DNA of 64,000 nt from Synechococcus sp. BL107 (lineage in GTDB: Bacteria > Cyanobacteriota > Cyanobacteriia > PCC-6307 > Cyanobiaceae). Below the pieces are notes generated by a model, which did no database searches, had not been told where the DNA came from, and saw only the letters and a program-made list of their open reading frames with translations. Positions 19,680-27,469 of the stretch are shown here, one piece after another (within the stretch, counting starts at the first letter, position 1; each line of letters begins with the position of its first letter). Where the stretch lies: the NCBI RefSeq assembly GCF_000153805.1, contig NZ_DS022298.1:734756-798755 (forward strand), in the 5' to 3' direction. A program made the translations under genes and the position numbers.

Positions 19680-20078
19680 TCAGCCCAAATATTCCTGACG
19701 GATGGTTTGAACACGTTGGAGAAGAGCACTGCGTTTGTCGCTAGTGGCGAGATTTTTCCAGCTCCATTGGCCCACAACAACAACGCCCAATAGCTCAAGC
19801 AAACCGGGCACAACTGGTAGCAGATTGATCGTGTCGAGGATTCCTTTAATCAGAATCTGAGCAACGATCACGGCTGCAAAAATCCCAACGATTTTGCCGA
19901 TGCGACCCATCTGATTCCAATCAACCTGGTCGAGGGTCTGATTCACCTTCCCCAAAACATCGCTGTAGCGATCAGCAAATGAAGTGGTCTCTTCACTCGA
20001 TGATGCGGTTGCGCCGACGTCGGGTGTCAAGGTGTTGCCGGTGGCGTCATCCTTCACTTCGGTGGTGGCGTCACTCAT
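19680..20078 (-). CDS. CURT1/CAAD-domain thylakoid membrane protein
   Basis: Small membrane protein of the CAAD family, related to plant CURT1, which shapes thylakoid curvature. An acidic soluble N-terminus (about 1-50) leads to an amphipathic stretch and two hydrophobic helices (IVGIFAAVIVAQILIKGIL and LPVVPGLLELLGVVVVGQW), then a short basic tail with SDKRSALLQRVQTIRQEYL. Length 132. The start overlaps by two bases the proposed start of the divergent JAMM gene. Confidence 0.8.
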   Translation of the reverse strand: MSDATTEVKDDATGNTLTPDVGATASSSEETTSFADRYSDVLGKVNQTLDQVDWNQMGRIGKIVGIFAAVIVAQILIKGILDTINLLPVVPGLLELLGVVVVGQWSWKNLATSDKRSALLQRVQTIRQEYLG

Positions 20079-20631
20079 GGGGTCGGTGAAATTCTTAACT
20101 CATTCAGCTGAGCGTATCGGTGAGGAGCCCTTTGCGCCATCACTCTTAGGCTTCGATCTCCAATGCCTCACTGTTCTCCAGCGTTCGTTACTGGCGGTGG
20201 CCCCCCAAGAAGGATGCGGTTTGCTCCTCGGAACAGGTCTGCGAACCTCACGGCTGAGGCTCGTAACGCTTTGGCCTACCTGCAATGCATGGGGCAAATC
20301 AGACTGGGTGAGTGATGCTTTAGGAGATCGTGAGACCCGATTTGCGCTGGATCCCAGGGAACAAATTGCAGCGCAGCGATGGGCCAGGTTGCATGGCTTG
20401 CAGGTCTTGGGTGTCTGCCATTCCCACCCCAAAACGGCACCAGAACCGTCAATTTGGGATTGTGATTGGGCGGAACCCAATCAGTTGATGCTGATTTTGT
20501 CTGGCATGCGAAAGCTGCGTGCCTGGTGGTTGGGTGCTGATCGGGTTCCCCTCGAAATCCCGATTGAGATCTGGGAAAATCCCATCCATGCAGCCAAGTC
20601 ATCCCACCCCACAGCAGACCCTGTCCTCTGA
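20077..20631 (+). CDS. JAMM/MPN (Mov34) metallopeptidase
   Basis: Zinc isopeptidase-like protein. The JAMM motif is complete: a Glu upstream (APQEGCGLLLG) and HSHPKTAPEPSIWDCD, fitting HxHP-X6-S-xx-D. Bacterial relatives process ubiquitin-like sulfur carriers, such as Mec acting on CysO. The start is uncertain: ATG 20077 lies against the divergent CAAD start and GTG 20086 is possible. The gene overlaps moeB by 44 bases in another frame, suggesting they act together. No ubiquitin-like carrier gene is adjacent. Confidence 0.8.
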   Translation: MGSVKFLTHSAERIGEEPFAPSLLGFDLQCLTVLQRSLLAVAPQEGCGLLLGTGLRTSRLRLVTLWPTCNAWGKSDWVSDALGDRETRFALDPREQIAAQRWARLHGLQVLGVCHSHPKTAPEPSIWDCDWAEPNQLMLILSGMRKLRAWWLGADRVPLEIPIEIWENPIHAAKSSHPTADPVL

Positions 20632-21754
20632 TGAGCGGGGGCGCTATGCCCGACAGCTCATTCTTCCGGAAGTCGGACTTGCCGGACAGGAGCGTCTCAA
20701 GGCCGCAGCAGTGCTCTGTGTTGGCGCAGGGGGCTTGGGCTCTCCCCTTCTTTTGTATCTAGCTGCAGCGGGGATTGGTCGCATTGGCATCGTTGACGGA
20801 GATGCTGTTGAGCTCTCAAACCTGCAGCGTCAAGTCATTCATCGCTCCGATGCGGTGGGTCGCTCCAAGGCCAGGTCTGCTGCCAAAAGTCTTCAGGCGT
20901 TGAACCTTCATTGCCAGGTTGATGTGCACGACATGATGCTTGATATGAGCAACGTCATGGATCTAATCGCGGACTACGACGTTGTCTGCGACGGCACCGA
21001 CAATTTTGCTAGTCGATACTTAATTAATGACGCCTGTGTGTTGTCAGACAAGCCACTGATTTATGGCTCTGTTCAACGCTTTGAAGGTCAGGTCACTGTT
21101 TTCAATTGCAATCCTGAAAGTCCTAACTTCCGCGATTTGTTGCCTGTTCCTCCTTCGCCTGGTGCGATCCCCTCGTGCTCAGAGGCAGGGGTGATGGGTG
21201 TGATGCCGGGTTTGATTGGCCTACTTCAGGCCACTGAAACGATCAAGTTAATCACTGGCATTGGTCGTTGCCTCGATGGCCGTTTGCTGGTGGTGGATGC
21301 TCTATCCATGCGCTTTCGAGAACTCACGCTGCGGCGTGATTCTGGTCGTGCTCCGATCAAGGACCTGATTGACTATTCGCAGTTCTGTGGTGCAGCCACA
21401 ACAGAGATGGATTCTTTTGCGATGGAAACGATCAGTGTTACTGAGCTCAAAGCTCTTCTCGATGGAGATGCTGGTGATTTGGCGCTTGTTGATGTTCGCA
21501 ATCCTGCTGAAGCAGAGATTGTGGTGATCCCTTCTGCGGTACTTATTCCACTCTCCAAGATTGAAAGCGGAGAGGCGATTGAGCAGGTCCGCTCCCTGGC
21601 AGAAGGGCGCCGTCTCTTTGTGCACTGCAAGTTAGGGATGCGTTCGGCGAAAGCCGCTCAACTCCTTGCTGAGCATGGAATCTTGGCAACAAACGTGACA
21701 GGAGGTATCGATGCCTGGGCTCAAGAGGTTGATCCAATGTTGCCCCGTTACTAA
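20588..21754 (+). CDS. moeB: E1-like adenylyltransferase/sulfurtransferase MoeB with rhodanese domain
   Basis: Activates the C-terminal Gly of ubiquitin-like sulfur carriers (MoaD/ThiS type) by adenylation and passes sulfur through a rhodanese domain. N-terminal ThiF/MoeB domain: VLCVGAGGLGSPLLLYLAAAG, DGTDNF, and SCSEAGVMGVMPG with the probable catalytic Cys. C-terminal rhodanese from about residue 285, active loop VHCKLGMRSAKAA. The zinc CxxC pairs of E. coli MoeB are absent, as I recall for cyanobacterial relatives. The ATG at 20588 gives 388 residues and avoids a longer overlap with the JAMM gene. Confidence 0.88.
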   Translation: MQPSHPTPQQTLSSDERGRYARQLILPEVGLAGQERLKAAAVLCVGAGGLGSPLLLYLAAAGIGRIGIVDGDAVELSNLQRQVIHRSDAVGRSKARSAAKSLQALNLHCQVDVHDMMLDMSNVMDLIADYDVVCDGTDNFASRYLINDACVLSDKPLIYGSVQRFEGQVTVFNCNPESPNFRDLLPVPPSPGAIPSCSEAGVMGVMPGLIGLLQATETIKLITGIGRCLDGRLLVVDALSMRFRELTLRRDSGRAPIKDLIDYSQFCGAATTEMDSFAMETISVTELKALLDGDAGDLALVDVRNPAEAEIVVIPSAVLIPLSKIESGEAIEQVRSLAEGRRLFVHCKLGMRSAKAAQLLAEHGILATNVTGGIDAWAQEVDPMLPRY

Positions 21755-21793
21755 TAATCTTGTTCTTTAAAATATTGAGGATTTGATTCAAAT

Positions 21794-21937
21794 TTAGGTT
21801 TTTACCTGGTCTTGCAAAATACGCTCTTCTTGATATTCGTGGCGATCAAATGCAGTGCCTTTGTATTTGAGTGATGGAGTAATTTTATTATAAATATTAC
21901 TTCCATCTAATAAAGTAGAGAGAAATTTTGAATGCAA
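21794..21937 (-). CDS. Possible micro-protein, 47 residues
   Basis: Short frame starting with TTG at 21937 and ending at a TAA at 21794. The translation looks protein-like: after KFLSTLLDGSNIYNK comes SLKYKGTAFDRHEYQEE, an L-x-Y-x-G pattern loosely like the DUF4278 motif, then a charged C-terminus. The frame stays open some 20 codons upstream without a standard start, so it may be a remnant of a longer gene. Function unknown. Confidence 0.3.
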   Translation of the reverse strand: MHSKFLSTLLDGSNIYNKITPSLKYKGTAFDRHEYQEERILQDQVKT

Positions 21938-22245
21938 GGTTTGTCGTGCTGTGCTGGGAGATAGCCCAACACATGAAGAAGTTGATGCAGTAGTTGCTTA
22001 TGGTTTAGAACAGTATCGAATTGACTTTCTGCACTGCCGCTGAAAAAACTAACATGTTCATTTGTTGAGAGATCATCGTCACAACTCCCTCCAGGATTGC
22101 AGCGAAAATAAAGAAGCCTAAAAATCAGCAAAAACAAAACTTGATGAATCTATAAGACCAATTATTGCGAGATAGTCTAAATACTTAAGTAATGAAAATA
22201 ACTTTGAATTCATGGCTTAATTTGTTGCAGACTTGATATTGTATT

Positions 22246-22250
22246 AGGAG
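22246..22250 (+). promoter_or_regulatory. Ribosome binding site deciding the TTG start of the Nif11 gene
   Basis: AGGAG lies seven bases before the TTG at 22258. With no in-frame ATG near the conserved start of the protein, this supports TTG as the initiation codon. Confidence 0.6.
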
Positions 22251-22257
22251 CAAAGCC

Positions 22258-22506
22258 TTGGTAAAAGAAGTTCAACCGTTTGCTTTTTACCACGCCTCGG
22301 AGCGACGCAGACAGGCGGAAGCCTTTTTAGAGAATGTAAAAAGCGATTGTAGGTTGCGCCATCGAATCAGCATTGCAAATAGCGATAACGAATTAGTGAA
22401 GATCGCCGAGGAGGCGGGATACCACGTGTCTTCAGCAGATATTTGGTTGTATCAAGACCGCACTTTTAAAAGAAAGGCTGGCATTCGAGGATGGTATTCC
22501 AATTAA
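22258..22506 (+). CDS. Nif11-domain protein without double-glycine leader end
   Basis: The 82-residue product matches the Nif11 leader-like domain: an N-terminal helix with AFLENVKSDCRLRHRI, then NELVKIAEEAGYHVSSADI. In many marine cyanobacteria this domain is the leader of RiPP precursors (prochlorosin type), cut after a Gly-Gly or Gly-Ala site. Here that site and a Cys-rich core are missing; the C-terminus is basic and aromatic (FKRKAGIRGWYSN). The start is TTG with a strong ribosome binding site. The gene sits in an AT-rich patch and is followed after one base by an unknown gene. Confidence 0.7.
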   Translation: MVKEVQPFAFYHASERRRQAEAFLENVKSDCRLRHRISIANSDNELVKIAEEAGYHVSSADIWLYQDRTFKRKAGIRGWYSN

Positions 22507-22507
22507 T

Positions 22508-22945
22508 ATGAATCAGAAATCCTACGCCGCTGCACTTCAGCTTATTCGTTTGATGGAATTCGACGAAAGTTTGGCTGCTGCCGCAGAACCATTCAATTGG
22601 TATCATAATCTAATACATCAAATGTCAGACTATGAGGAGAATAATTTCAATCGATCACAGCTTATCAAGCAGTTAGTGAATCAACCCGAGCAATGCAGTT
22701 GTCTTGTAGATGCATTTTTTAAGATCTGCATTCTTGATGGATTTAGTTTTAATTGTGTTGGAACTTTTAAGGATTTAAGCCTGGCCATAGATTGCTATGT
22801 CAGCAATATTTTTAACTTGGATGATGCAGGTATTCACGTAGAGTTTCTTCGGTCTGACCAGGAGGATGGCGATTTTATTTGTATTACTTCTCATGTATTT
22901 TCAAAAGAAATTAGCCGAGAAGGATATAATAGTCATCAATTTTAA
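22508..22945 (+). CDS. Hypothetical protein paired with the Nif11 gene
   Basis: Not recognised. The 145-residue product is acidic and predicted soluble, with helical N-terminal segments (KSYAAALQLIRLMEFDESLAAAAE) and a C-terminal part likely alpha/beta (ICILDGFSFNCVGTF, HVEFLRSDQEDGDFICIT). Seven or so cysteines are scattered without a metal motif. It begins one base after the Nif11 stop and shares its low G+C, so the two are almost certainly co-transcribed and may share a history of transfer. Confidence 0.65.
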   Translation: MNQKSYAAALQLIRLMEFDESLAAAAEPFNWYHNLIHQMSDYEENNFNRSQLIKQLVNQPEQCSCLVDAFFKICILDGFSFNCVGTFKDLSLAIDCYVSNIFNLDDAGIHVEFLRSDQEDGDFICITSHVFSKEISREGYNSHQF

Positions 22946-23596
22946 ATGAAGTATTTTCGCCTTCTAATTGTCTTTTATTTGGCTTGTTAATTCTAGTATC
23001 GAGTATCATTCAAGCTTGTAAAAATCCCAGCAAAATCTTTTAAATGTCTTGAGCCTTTTGTGTAGGTATAGAGATCCAGAGGGGCAAGCAGTTCCACTGT
23101 TCCCGCCAGCTGGAAATATCTGATTGGCACGAACTGATATCGCAATAACGGAGATTGCACTTGCCAGGGCGGCTCTCTGCATCTGGTTGCATGCTTGCGC
23201 TATGTAGTGCCCTTGCTAGTATTGCATGCAAGAAATGCACCATATCTAGTGCTCCGTGCTCTACTTGCTGCTGTTGTTTGTGCCTCTGTATGGCTTCTTG
23301 ACAATCCAGAGAAGTGTTGTTTCCCATCAACAACATCAGCGCACACAACAGCAGTAGCTGGCTGGTGAAGTTGGAGCTATTTCCCTGGCCAATGCATTAT
23401 CTATTCCTGCTGATGATGTAATCCATTCCTATAACTGGGCTTGCAGCGCAGCGTTAGATCGTTCCTGCTGCTGTCGACTTGCAGGCTAAGTCTTAATGTC
23501 TATCAATGTTAGATCCAGCCTATTTAAGTCATTCGTCTAGCTAGCTATCTTTTGCATGTTGGATTCATTTTTTTGTTCTGACCGCCCTTTATTTCG
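22946..23596. other. Gene-poor stretch between the Nif11 pair and cobO
   Basis: About 650 bases without a confident gene. It contains a weak minus-strand frame (23040-23348) and a plus-strand frame of about 43 codons ending near 23488 with a Cys-rich end (DRSCCCRLAG), neither with a clear start signal. Both could be remnants of decayed genes. No repeat pair, transposase or tRNA was found. Confidence 0.4.
23040..23348 (-). CDS. Doubtful hypothetical protein
   Basis: A 102-codon frame with a Gln-rich stretch (HKQQQQVEHGALDMVHFLHA) and several Cys and Trp residues near the end. It matches nothing I know, has no clear ribosome binding site, and lies in a stretch that looks decayed. It may be chance. 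Confidence 0.22.
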   Translation of the reverse strand: MCALMLLMGNNTSLDCQEAIQRHKQQQQVEHGALDMVHFLHAILARALHSASMQPDAESRPGKCNLRYCDISSCQSDISSWREQWNCLPLWISIPTQKAQDI

Positions 23597-24745
23597 CTAA
23601 TAATCCACTCCTCGCTTGAGATCGACACCTTGTTCGGCGTAGTGTTTGTGGCACACCATCTCAGAGTGGATGCTGGCGAGATCAAAGTAGGCGGGCTGGT
23701 TCTTGCAGCGTCCTGTGATGATTACCTCGGTTTCGGCCGGTTTTCGCAGCAGCGTTTGCATAATCGGTTCCACCGGTAAAAGCTCTAGATCAACGGTGGG
23801 GTTGAGTTCATCCAAAATCACGGTCTTGTAGAGACCACTGGAAATGGCGGCACGGGCGATTTCCCAGGCCCGTTCGGCTTCCACGTAGTCGATGGGTTCC
23901 TGTTGCCCGCGCCAGACGATGGCATCGCGGCCCGATCGCAGATGGTCGACCAAGTGGGGGTAGCTCTCACGAAGTGCCGCAATGGCTGCATCCTCGGTGT
24001 AGCCGGTTCCCCCCTTTAGCCACTGCAGGATTAGAACGCGATGGCTCTTGTCTTGGCTGATGCCCCGACCGATGGCCTGAAGTGCTTTGCCTAAGGCACT
24101 GGTGGATTTGCCTTTGCCTTCTCCGGTGTAGATCTCGATCCCACTGTTAACGCTGAGGGGAATCACCCTGTCGCCCTCCATGCCGGGGCGGCGATGGGCC
24201 CGCATTTCTGAGTGAAGATCGGCACCCTGTACGAGCGCTGAAGGGGCGGCCCGTCCGGTCACGATGATTTCCATCCCTTCCGGTCGGTTGCTCAGGGTGC
24301 GCACCACATCATCGATATCCAGCAAACCGAGCTCCAGCACGGGATTGAGTTCGTCGAGCACCACCACTGAATAGAGAGCGCTAGCAATGGCTCCCTTGGC
24401 AATCACCCAGCCCCGTTGGGCTTCATCGCGATCGAAACGGGTGGATTCTTCGGCGGTGAAGTGGTCGGCTCGGCCCGTCCGTAGGTGGTCGATTAAGTGC
24501 GGGAAACCCTGTTGCAGCGCTTCAATGGCGGCATCTTCGTCATAGGCCCGTCCGGGCCCTTTCAGAAACCGAAGCAGCAGAACACGGGTTCGACGCTGTT
24601 CGCAGATTCCCAGGCCGATGGTGCGCAGGACGACGCCGAGTGCTGCTTGGCTTTTGCCTTTGCCCTCACCGTCGTAGATGTGCAGCTGACCATGGCTGCG
24701 TTCGCGGCTATCTGCGGCAGTGACAATGCCGATGCTTCGGGGCAT
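23597..24745 (-). CDS. cobO: Tandem-domain cob(I)alamin adenosyltransferase-like protein
   Basis: Member of the CobO/BtuR/CobA family, which adenosylates corrinoids in B12 synthesis. The 382-residue protein holds two copies of the roughly 180-residue domain, each with the P-loop GEGKGKS (YDGEGKGKSQAALG near residue 27; YTGEGKGKSTSALG near 209), the LDELNP motif and the ending HSEM. Ordinary CobO proteins have one copy. Both copies look intact, so an intramolecular dimer is likely. It is divergent from larE. Confidence 0.85.
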   Translation of the reverse strand: MPRSIGIVTAADSRERSHGQLHIYDGEGKGKSQAALGVVLRTIGLGICEQRRTRVLLLRFLKGPGRAYDEDAAIEALQQGFPHLIDHLRTGRADHFTAEESTRFDRDEAQRGWVIAKGAIASALYSVVVLDELNPVLELGLLDIDDVVRTLSNRPEGMEIIVTGRAAPSALVQGADLHSEMRAHRRPGMEGDRVIPLSVNSGIEIYTGEGKGKSTSALGKALQAIGRGISQDKSHRVLILQWLKGGTGYTEDAAIAALRESYPHLVDHLRSGRDAIVWRGQQEPIDYVEAERAWEIARAAISSGLYKTVILDELNPTVDLELLPVEPIMQTLLRKPAETEVIITGRCKNQPAYFDLASIHSEMVCHKHYAEQGVDLKRGVDY

Positions 24746-24798
24746 GGTGCCGGCTCTTACCGTTGGAGCCTAACGACATCGCCCCGTTTCATCTGCTG

Positions 24799-25677
24799 AT
24801 GTTCCAGTTGCAGGAGTTATTGCCGAAAAAGCAGGAGCAGCAGCTAGCAGACCTCCGCCAATGGATGGAGGTGTCTTCGTCGCTTTGCATCGCCTATTCA
24901 GGTGGGGTCGACAGCACTCTTGTTGCGGCGATTGCCTACGAGTGCAAAGGCGAATCTGCTGTTGCGGTAACAGGCGTGTCTCCGGCGTTGGCGCCCCACC
25001 TTCTGCAAGAAGCACGTCATCAGGCCGGTTGGATTGGGATCCGTCATCAGGAGCTGCCCACGGCGGAACTTGAGGATCCCGCCTACAGCAGCAACCCTGT
25101 GGATCGCTGCTTTGCCTGCAAACGGGAATTGCACCGACACCTCAAACCGATTGCAACAGCAGCTGGGGATGCCTTGGTGATTGATGGCGTGAATTTGGAC
25201 GATCTCGGCGATCACAGACCAGGAATTGATGCAGCGCGTCAGGCCGGAGTGCGCTCTCCGCTTGCTGAATTGAAGATTGACAAGGCCACGATTCGTCAGC
25301 TATCCCGTGCCCTTGGGTTCCCCTGGTGGGATAAGCCGGCTCAACCGTGTTTGTCGTCTCGTTTCCCCTATGGCGAAGGGATTACGGCGGAACGTCTCAA
25401 CCAGGTGGGACAAGCCGAAGCTTGGTTGATTGCTCGGGGGTTTCAACGTGTGCGCGTCCGCAGCCATGGGCTTGCTGCACGGATTGAAGTCCCAGAGGAA
25501 CAGATCAGTGCCGTGTTGGCGTTGTCATCGACCGATGGGCTTGTGGCATTTTTTCAATCCCTGGGTTTCACCTCGGTGAGCTTGGACCTCGAGGGACTCG
25601 TGAGCGGAAAGCTGAATCGAAAGCATGGGTCCGATAACAACCGTCGCTTAGAACAGGTTGTTATCGGCGATGGCTGA
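24799..25677 (+). CDS. larE: LarE-type ATP-dependent sacrificial sulfur transferase
   Basis: LarE donates sulfur to the nickel-pincer nucleotide cofactor of lactate racemase-like enzymes. The PP-loop motif AYSGGVDST is at about residues 32-40, DRCFACKRELH around residue 103, and PCLSSRFPYGEG carries the Cys (about 184) equivalent to the sacrificial Cys of the L. plantarum enzyme. The ATG at 24799 is preferred; a TTG at 24763 would overlap the divergent cobO promoter. No larA, larB or larC lies nearby, so its cofactor target here is unknown. Confidence 0.82.
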   Translation: MFQLQELLPKKQEQQLADLRQWMEVSSSLCIAYSGGVDSTLVAAIAYECKGESAVAVTGVSPALAPHLLQEARHQAGWIGIRHQELPTAELEDPAYSSNPVDRCFACKRELHRHLKPIATAAGDALVIDGVNLDDLGDHRPGIDAARQAGVRSPLAELKIDKATIRQLSRALGFPWWDKPAQPCLSSRFPYGEGITAERLNQVGQAEAWLIARGFQRVRVRSHGLAARIEVPEEQISAVLALSSTDGLVAFFQSLGFTSVSLDLEGLVSGKLNRKHGSDNNRRLEQVVIGDG

Positions 25678-25685
25678 ACCCAGGT

Positions 25686-26147
25686 TCAAAGGGTGATCGA
25701 CACCGCAGACGGCTCGCGAACTCCTGTTGCGATGTCCGCAGGCGTTTCCCTGAGAAAGCTTTTTAGGGCATGACGCTTGGCCAGCAAGGCCTCACACAGC
25801 ACAGCACAAGCCTGTTCGGGCATGGTGTGGTCACCACAGGTGAACACGTCAACGGCTGCGTACCCAGATTCAGGCCAGGTGTGGATGGAAATGTGGGACT
25901 CAGCCAGTAAGGCCAATCCAGTCACCCCTTGGGGCTCGAATCGATGGGTGATCAAATTGAGCAGCGTGGCACCAGCACGTTTTGCTGCAGTTGTGATGGT
26001 GGTCCGCAAAAAAGATTCGTCGTTGAGCCGGCTGGGATCACATTCATACAGCTCGAGAATGCAATGTTTGCCCACCATGTCGGTGGCTTGAAGGGCGGTG
26101 TCCCCCCATCCCGGGTGGGGATGCAGGGCAGACAAGCTCTGCTCCAT
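25686..26147 (-). CDS. speD: S-adenosylmethionine decarboxylase proenzyme
   Basis: Makes decarboxylated AdoMet for spermidine synthesis. The self-cleavage site is in [13 protein letters not shown], between E83 and S84; S84 becomes the pyruvoyl group. His85 and the later Cys in [15 protein letters not shown] complete the family set. At 153 residues it has an N-terminal extension of about 20 residues before [14 protein letters not shown], so a start at 26078 cannot be excluded. Confidence 0.93.
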   Translation of the reverse strand: MEQSLSALHPHPGWGDTALQATDMVGKHCILELYECDPSRLNDESFLRTTITTAAKRAGATLLNLITHRFEPQGVTGLALLAESHISIHTWPESGYAAVDVFTCGDHTMPEQACAVLCEALLAKRHALKSFLRETPADIATGVREPSAVSITL

Positions 26148-26177
26148 CAGGCGAAAATTGAAAAACAGGTGACGAGA

Positions 26178-27293
26178 CTATCCGACGTTCATTCCTTCTT
26201 TGAGTTCATTTTCCCCAAGAATCTGAGCCTCCTGACGCCAGCCCTCGTGAAAACCATCGAGATGGGTGGCACTAATCAGGCATTGGTGGTCATTCCCAAC
26301 GGCCTCCAAGAGAAGTTGTTGACGGATTGGATCGAGTTCGGCGAGCACGTCATCAAGGAGCAAGAGCGGCGGTTCCCCACAAAGTTCCTTGACTAGCTCT
26401 AGTTCGGCGAGCTTCAGGCCTAGGACCAGTGAACGCTGCTGACCTGCGGACCCAAAGCGACGGGCGGGGCTTTCGCCGAGCACCATGTTGATCTCATCGC
26501 GATGCGGTCCGACGCGGCAGTTCCCGAGACGTTCTTCGTCCTCCCGTTGGTTGCGTAGTTGTTCTTCAATTGCCAACCGCCAGGGTTCTTCGGCTTCCTC
26601 CCCATCCAGTCGACTTCCCGGTTGATAGCGAAGCTCTAGACGTTCTTTCCCGCTGCTGAGATGCGATTGCCAACGCTGGGCAATCGGTTCAAGGCGGTGC
26701 AAGGCCCGGCGTCGGCGTCGATGGATGCGGGTGCTGATCAGGGCCATTTGAACGTCGAAGGCATCGAGGAGCCCACTGCGTTCTGCAGTGTTTTGTCGGT
26801 GGCTACGCCACAGCTGACTTCTTTGCCGAAGTAAGCGGGTATATCGGCTGATCAGATCCGCATAGACAGGTTCCAGTTGCAGCACCACCCGGTCGAGCCA
26901 TTGGCGGCGTAGGGCTGGTTCGCCCCGCACGAGGTCTAGATCAAGGGCACTAAAGCCGATACAGCGCAGGGGGCCAATCAGATCCAGTTGCCGATCCAGC
27001 ACTTTGCCGTTGCGTCGAGCTTGGCGGCCCCCACGCCGACGTAATTCGAGTTCCAAGCGGTCGCCATCCCCCACGTCTGCACGCAGCAGAGCGAGTGGGC
27101 GATCCCATTGGATGAGGTCGCGATCCTGGCTGCAGCGATGGGAGCGCAGGCTGCCCAGTAGCTCCACGGCTTCAAGCAGATTGGATTTCCCGATCCCGTT
27201 GGGACCAATCACAAGCAAACGCGACTCGGTCAGCTCCAACTGCAGAACGGAGTGGTTCCGGAACCCCTGCAATTGGAGCTTGTGAAGCCGGAT
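26178..27293 (-). CDS. recF: DNA replication/repair protein RecF
   Basis: SMC-like ATPase that helps load RecA at gaps. Walker [14 protein letters not shown], signature [18 protein letters not shown], and Walker [13 protein letters not shown] are all present. The first standard start is TTG at 27272, but the expected first beta strand is encoded just before it (RLHKLQ ahead of LQGFRNHS), and only an ATC (27293) is available there. I therefore extend to 27293 with low confidence in the exact start. The gene is divergent from tRNA-Arg. Confidence 0.9.
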   Translation of the reverse strand: MRLHKLQLQGFRNHSVLQLELTESRLLVIGPNGIGKSNLLEAVELLGSLRSHRCSQDRDLIQWDRPLALLRADVGDGDRLELELRRRGGRQARRNGKVLDRQLDLIGPLRCIGFSALDLDLVRGEPALRRQWLDRVVLQLEPVYADLISRYTRLLRQRSQLWRSHRQNTAERSGLLDAFDVQMALISTRIHRRRRRALHRLEPIAQRWQSHLSSGKERLELRYQPGSRLDGEEAEEPWRLAIEEQLRNQREDEERLGNCRVGPHRDEINMVLGESPARRFGSAGQQRSLVLGLKLAELELVKELCGEPPLLLLDDVLAELDPIRQQLLLEAVGNDHQCLISATHLDGFHEGWRQEAQILGENELKEGMNVG

Positions 27294-27378
27294 GGGTGAT
27301 CGGGCGGTGCTTGGTTAAGGTACCTGTTAAGGACCGGTCTGTAGGCCGATCTTCTGCTGCGGCATCCAGCCGATCAGT

Positions 27379-27452
27379 GGGCATGTAGCTCAGTTGGATA
27401 GAGCATCAGATTCCGGTTCTGAGGGTCGGGGGTTCGAGTCCCTCCATGCTCG
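27379..27452 (+). tRNA. trnR: tRNA-Arg (CCG)
   Basis: The 74-base cloverleaf has acceptor stem GGGCATG/CATGCTC (one G-U pair), D-arm AGCTCAGTTGGATAGAGC, anticodon CCG within ATTCCGGTT, T-loop GGTTCGAGTCC and discriminator G. Confidence 0.95.
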
Positions 27453-27469
27453 TGTTTATCCGTTGCGAC

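Larger units (their letters stand above)
21755..22257. other. AT-rich intergenic region before the Nif11 gene
   Basis: About 500 bases clearly richer in A/T than the flanking genes. It holds a possible 47-codon gene on the minus strand (21794-21937) and an overlapping short plus-strand frame ending at 22043 with protein-like composition (GTG at 21951, 30 codons). Close to the Nif11 gene, TTGCAG and TATTAG near 22224-22246 could form a promoter. No mobile element or repeat was seen. Confidence 0.4.

Noticed and set aside
22945-22990. 14-codon hydrophobic frame beginning MKYFRLLIVFYLAC just after the Nif11 pair
   Set aside because: It looks like a truncated lipoprotein signal but is too short to call, with no continuation in any frame.
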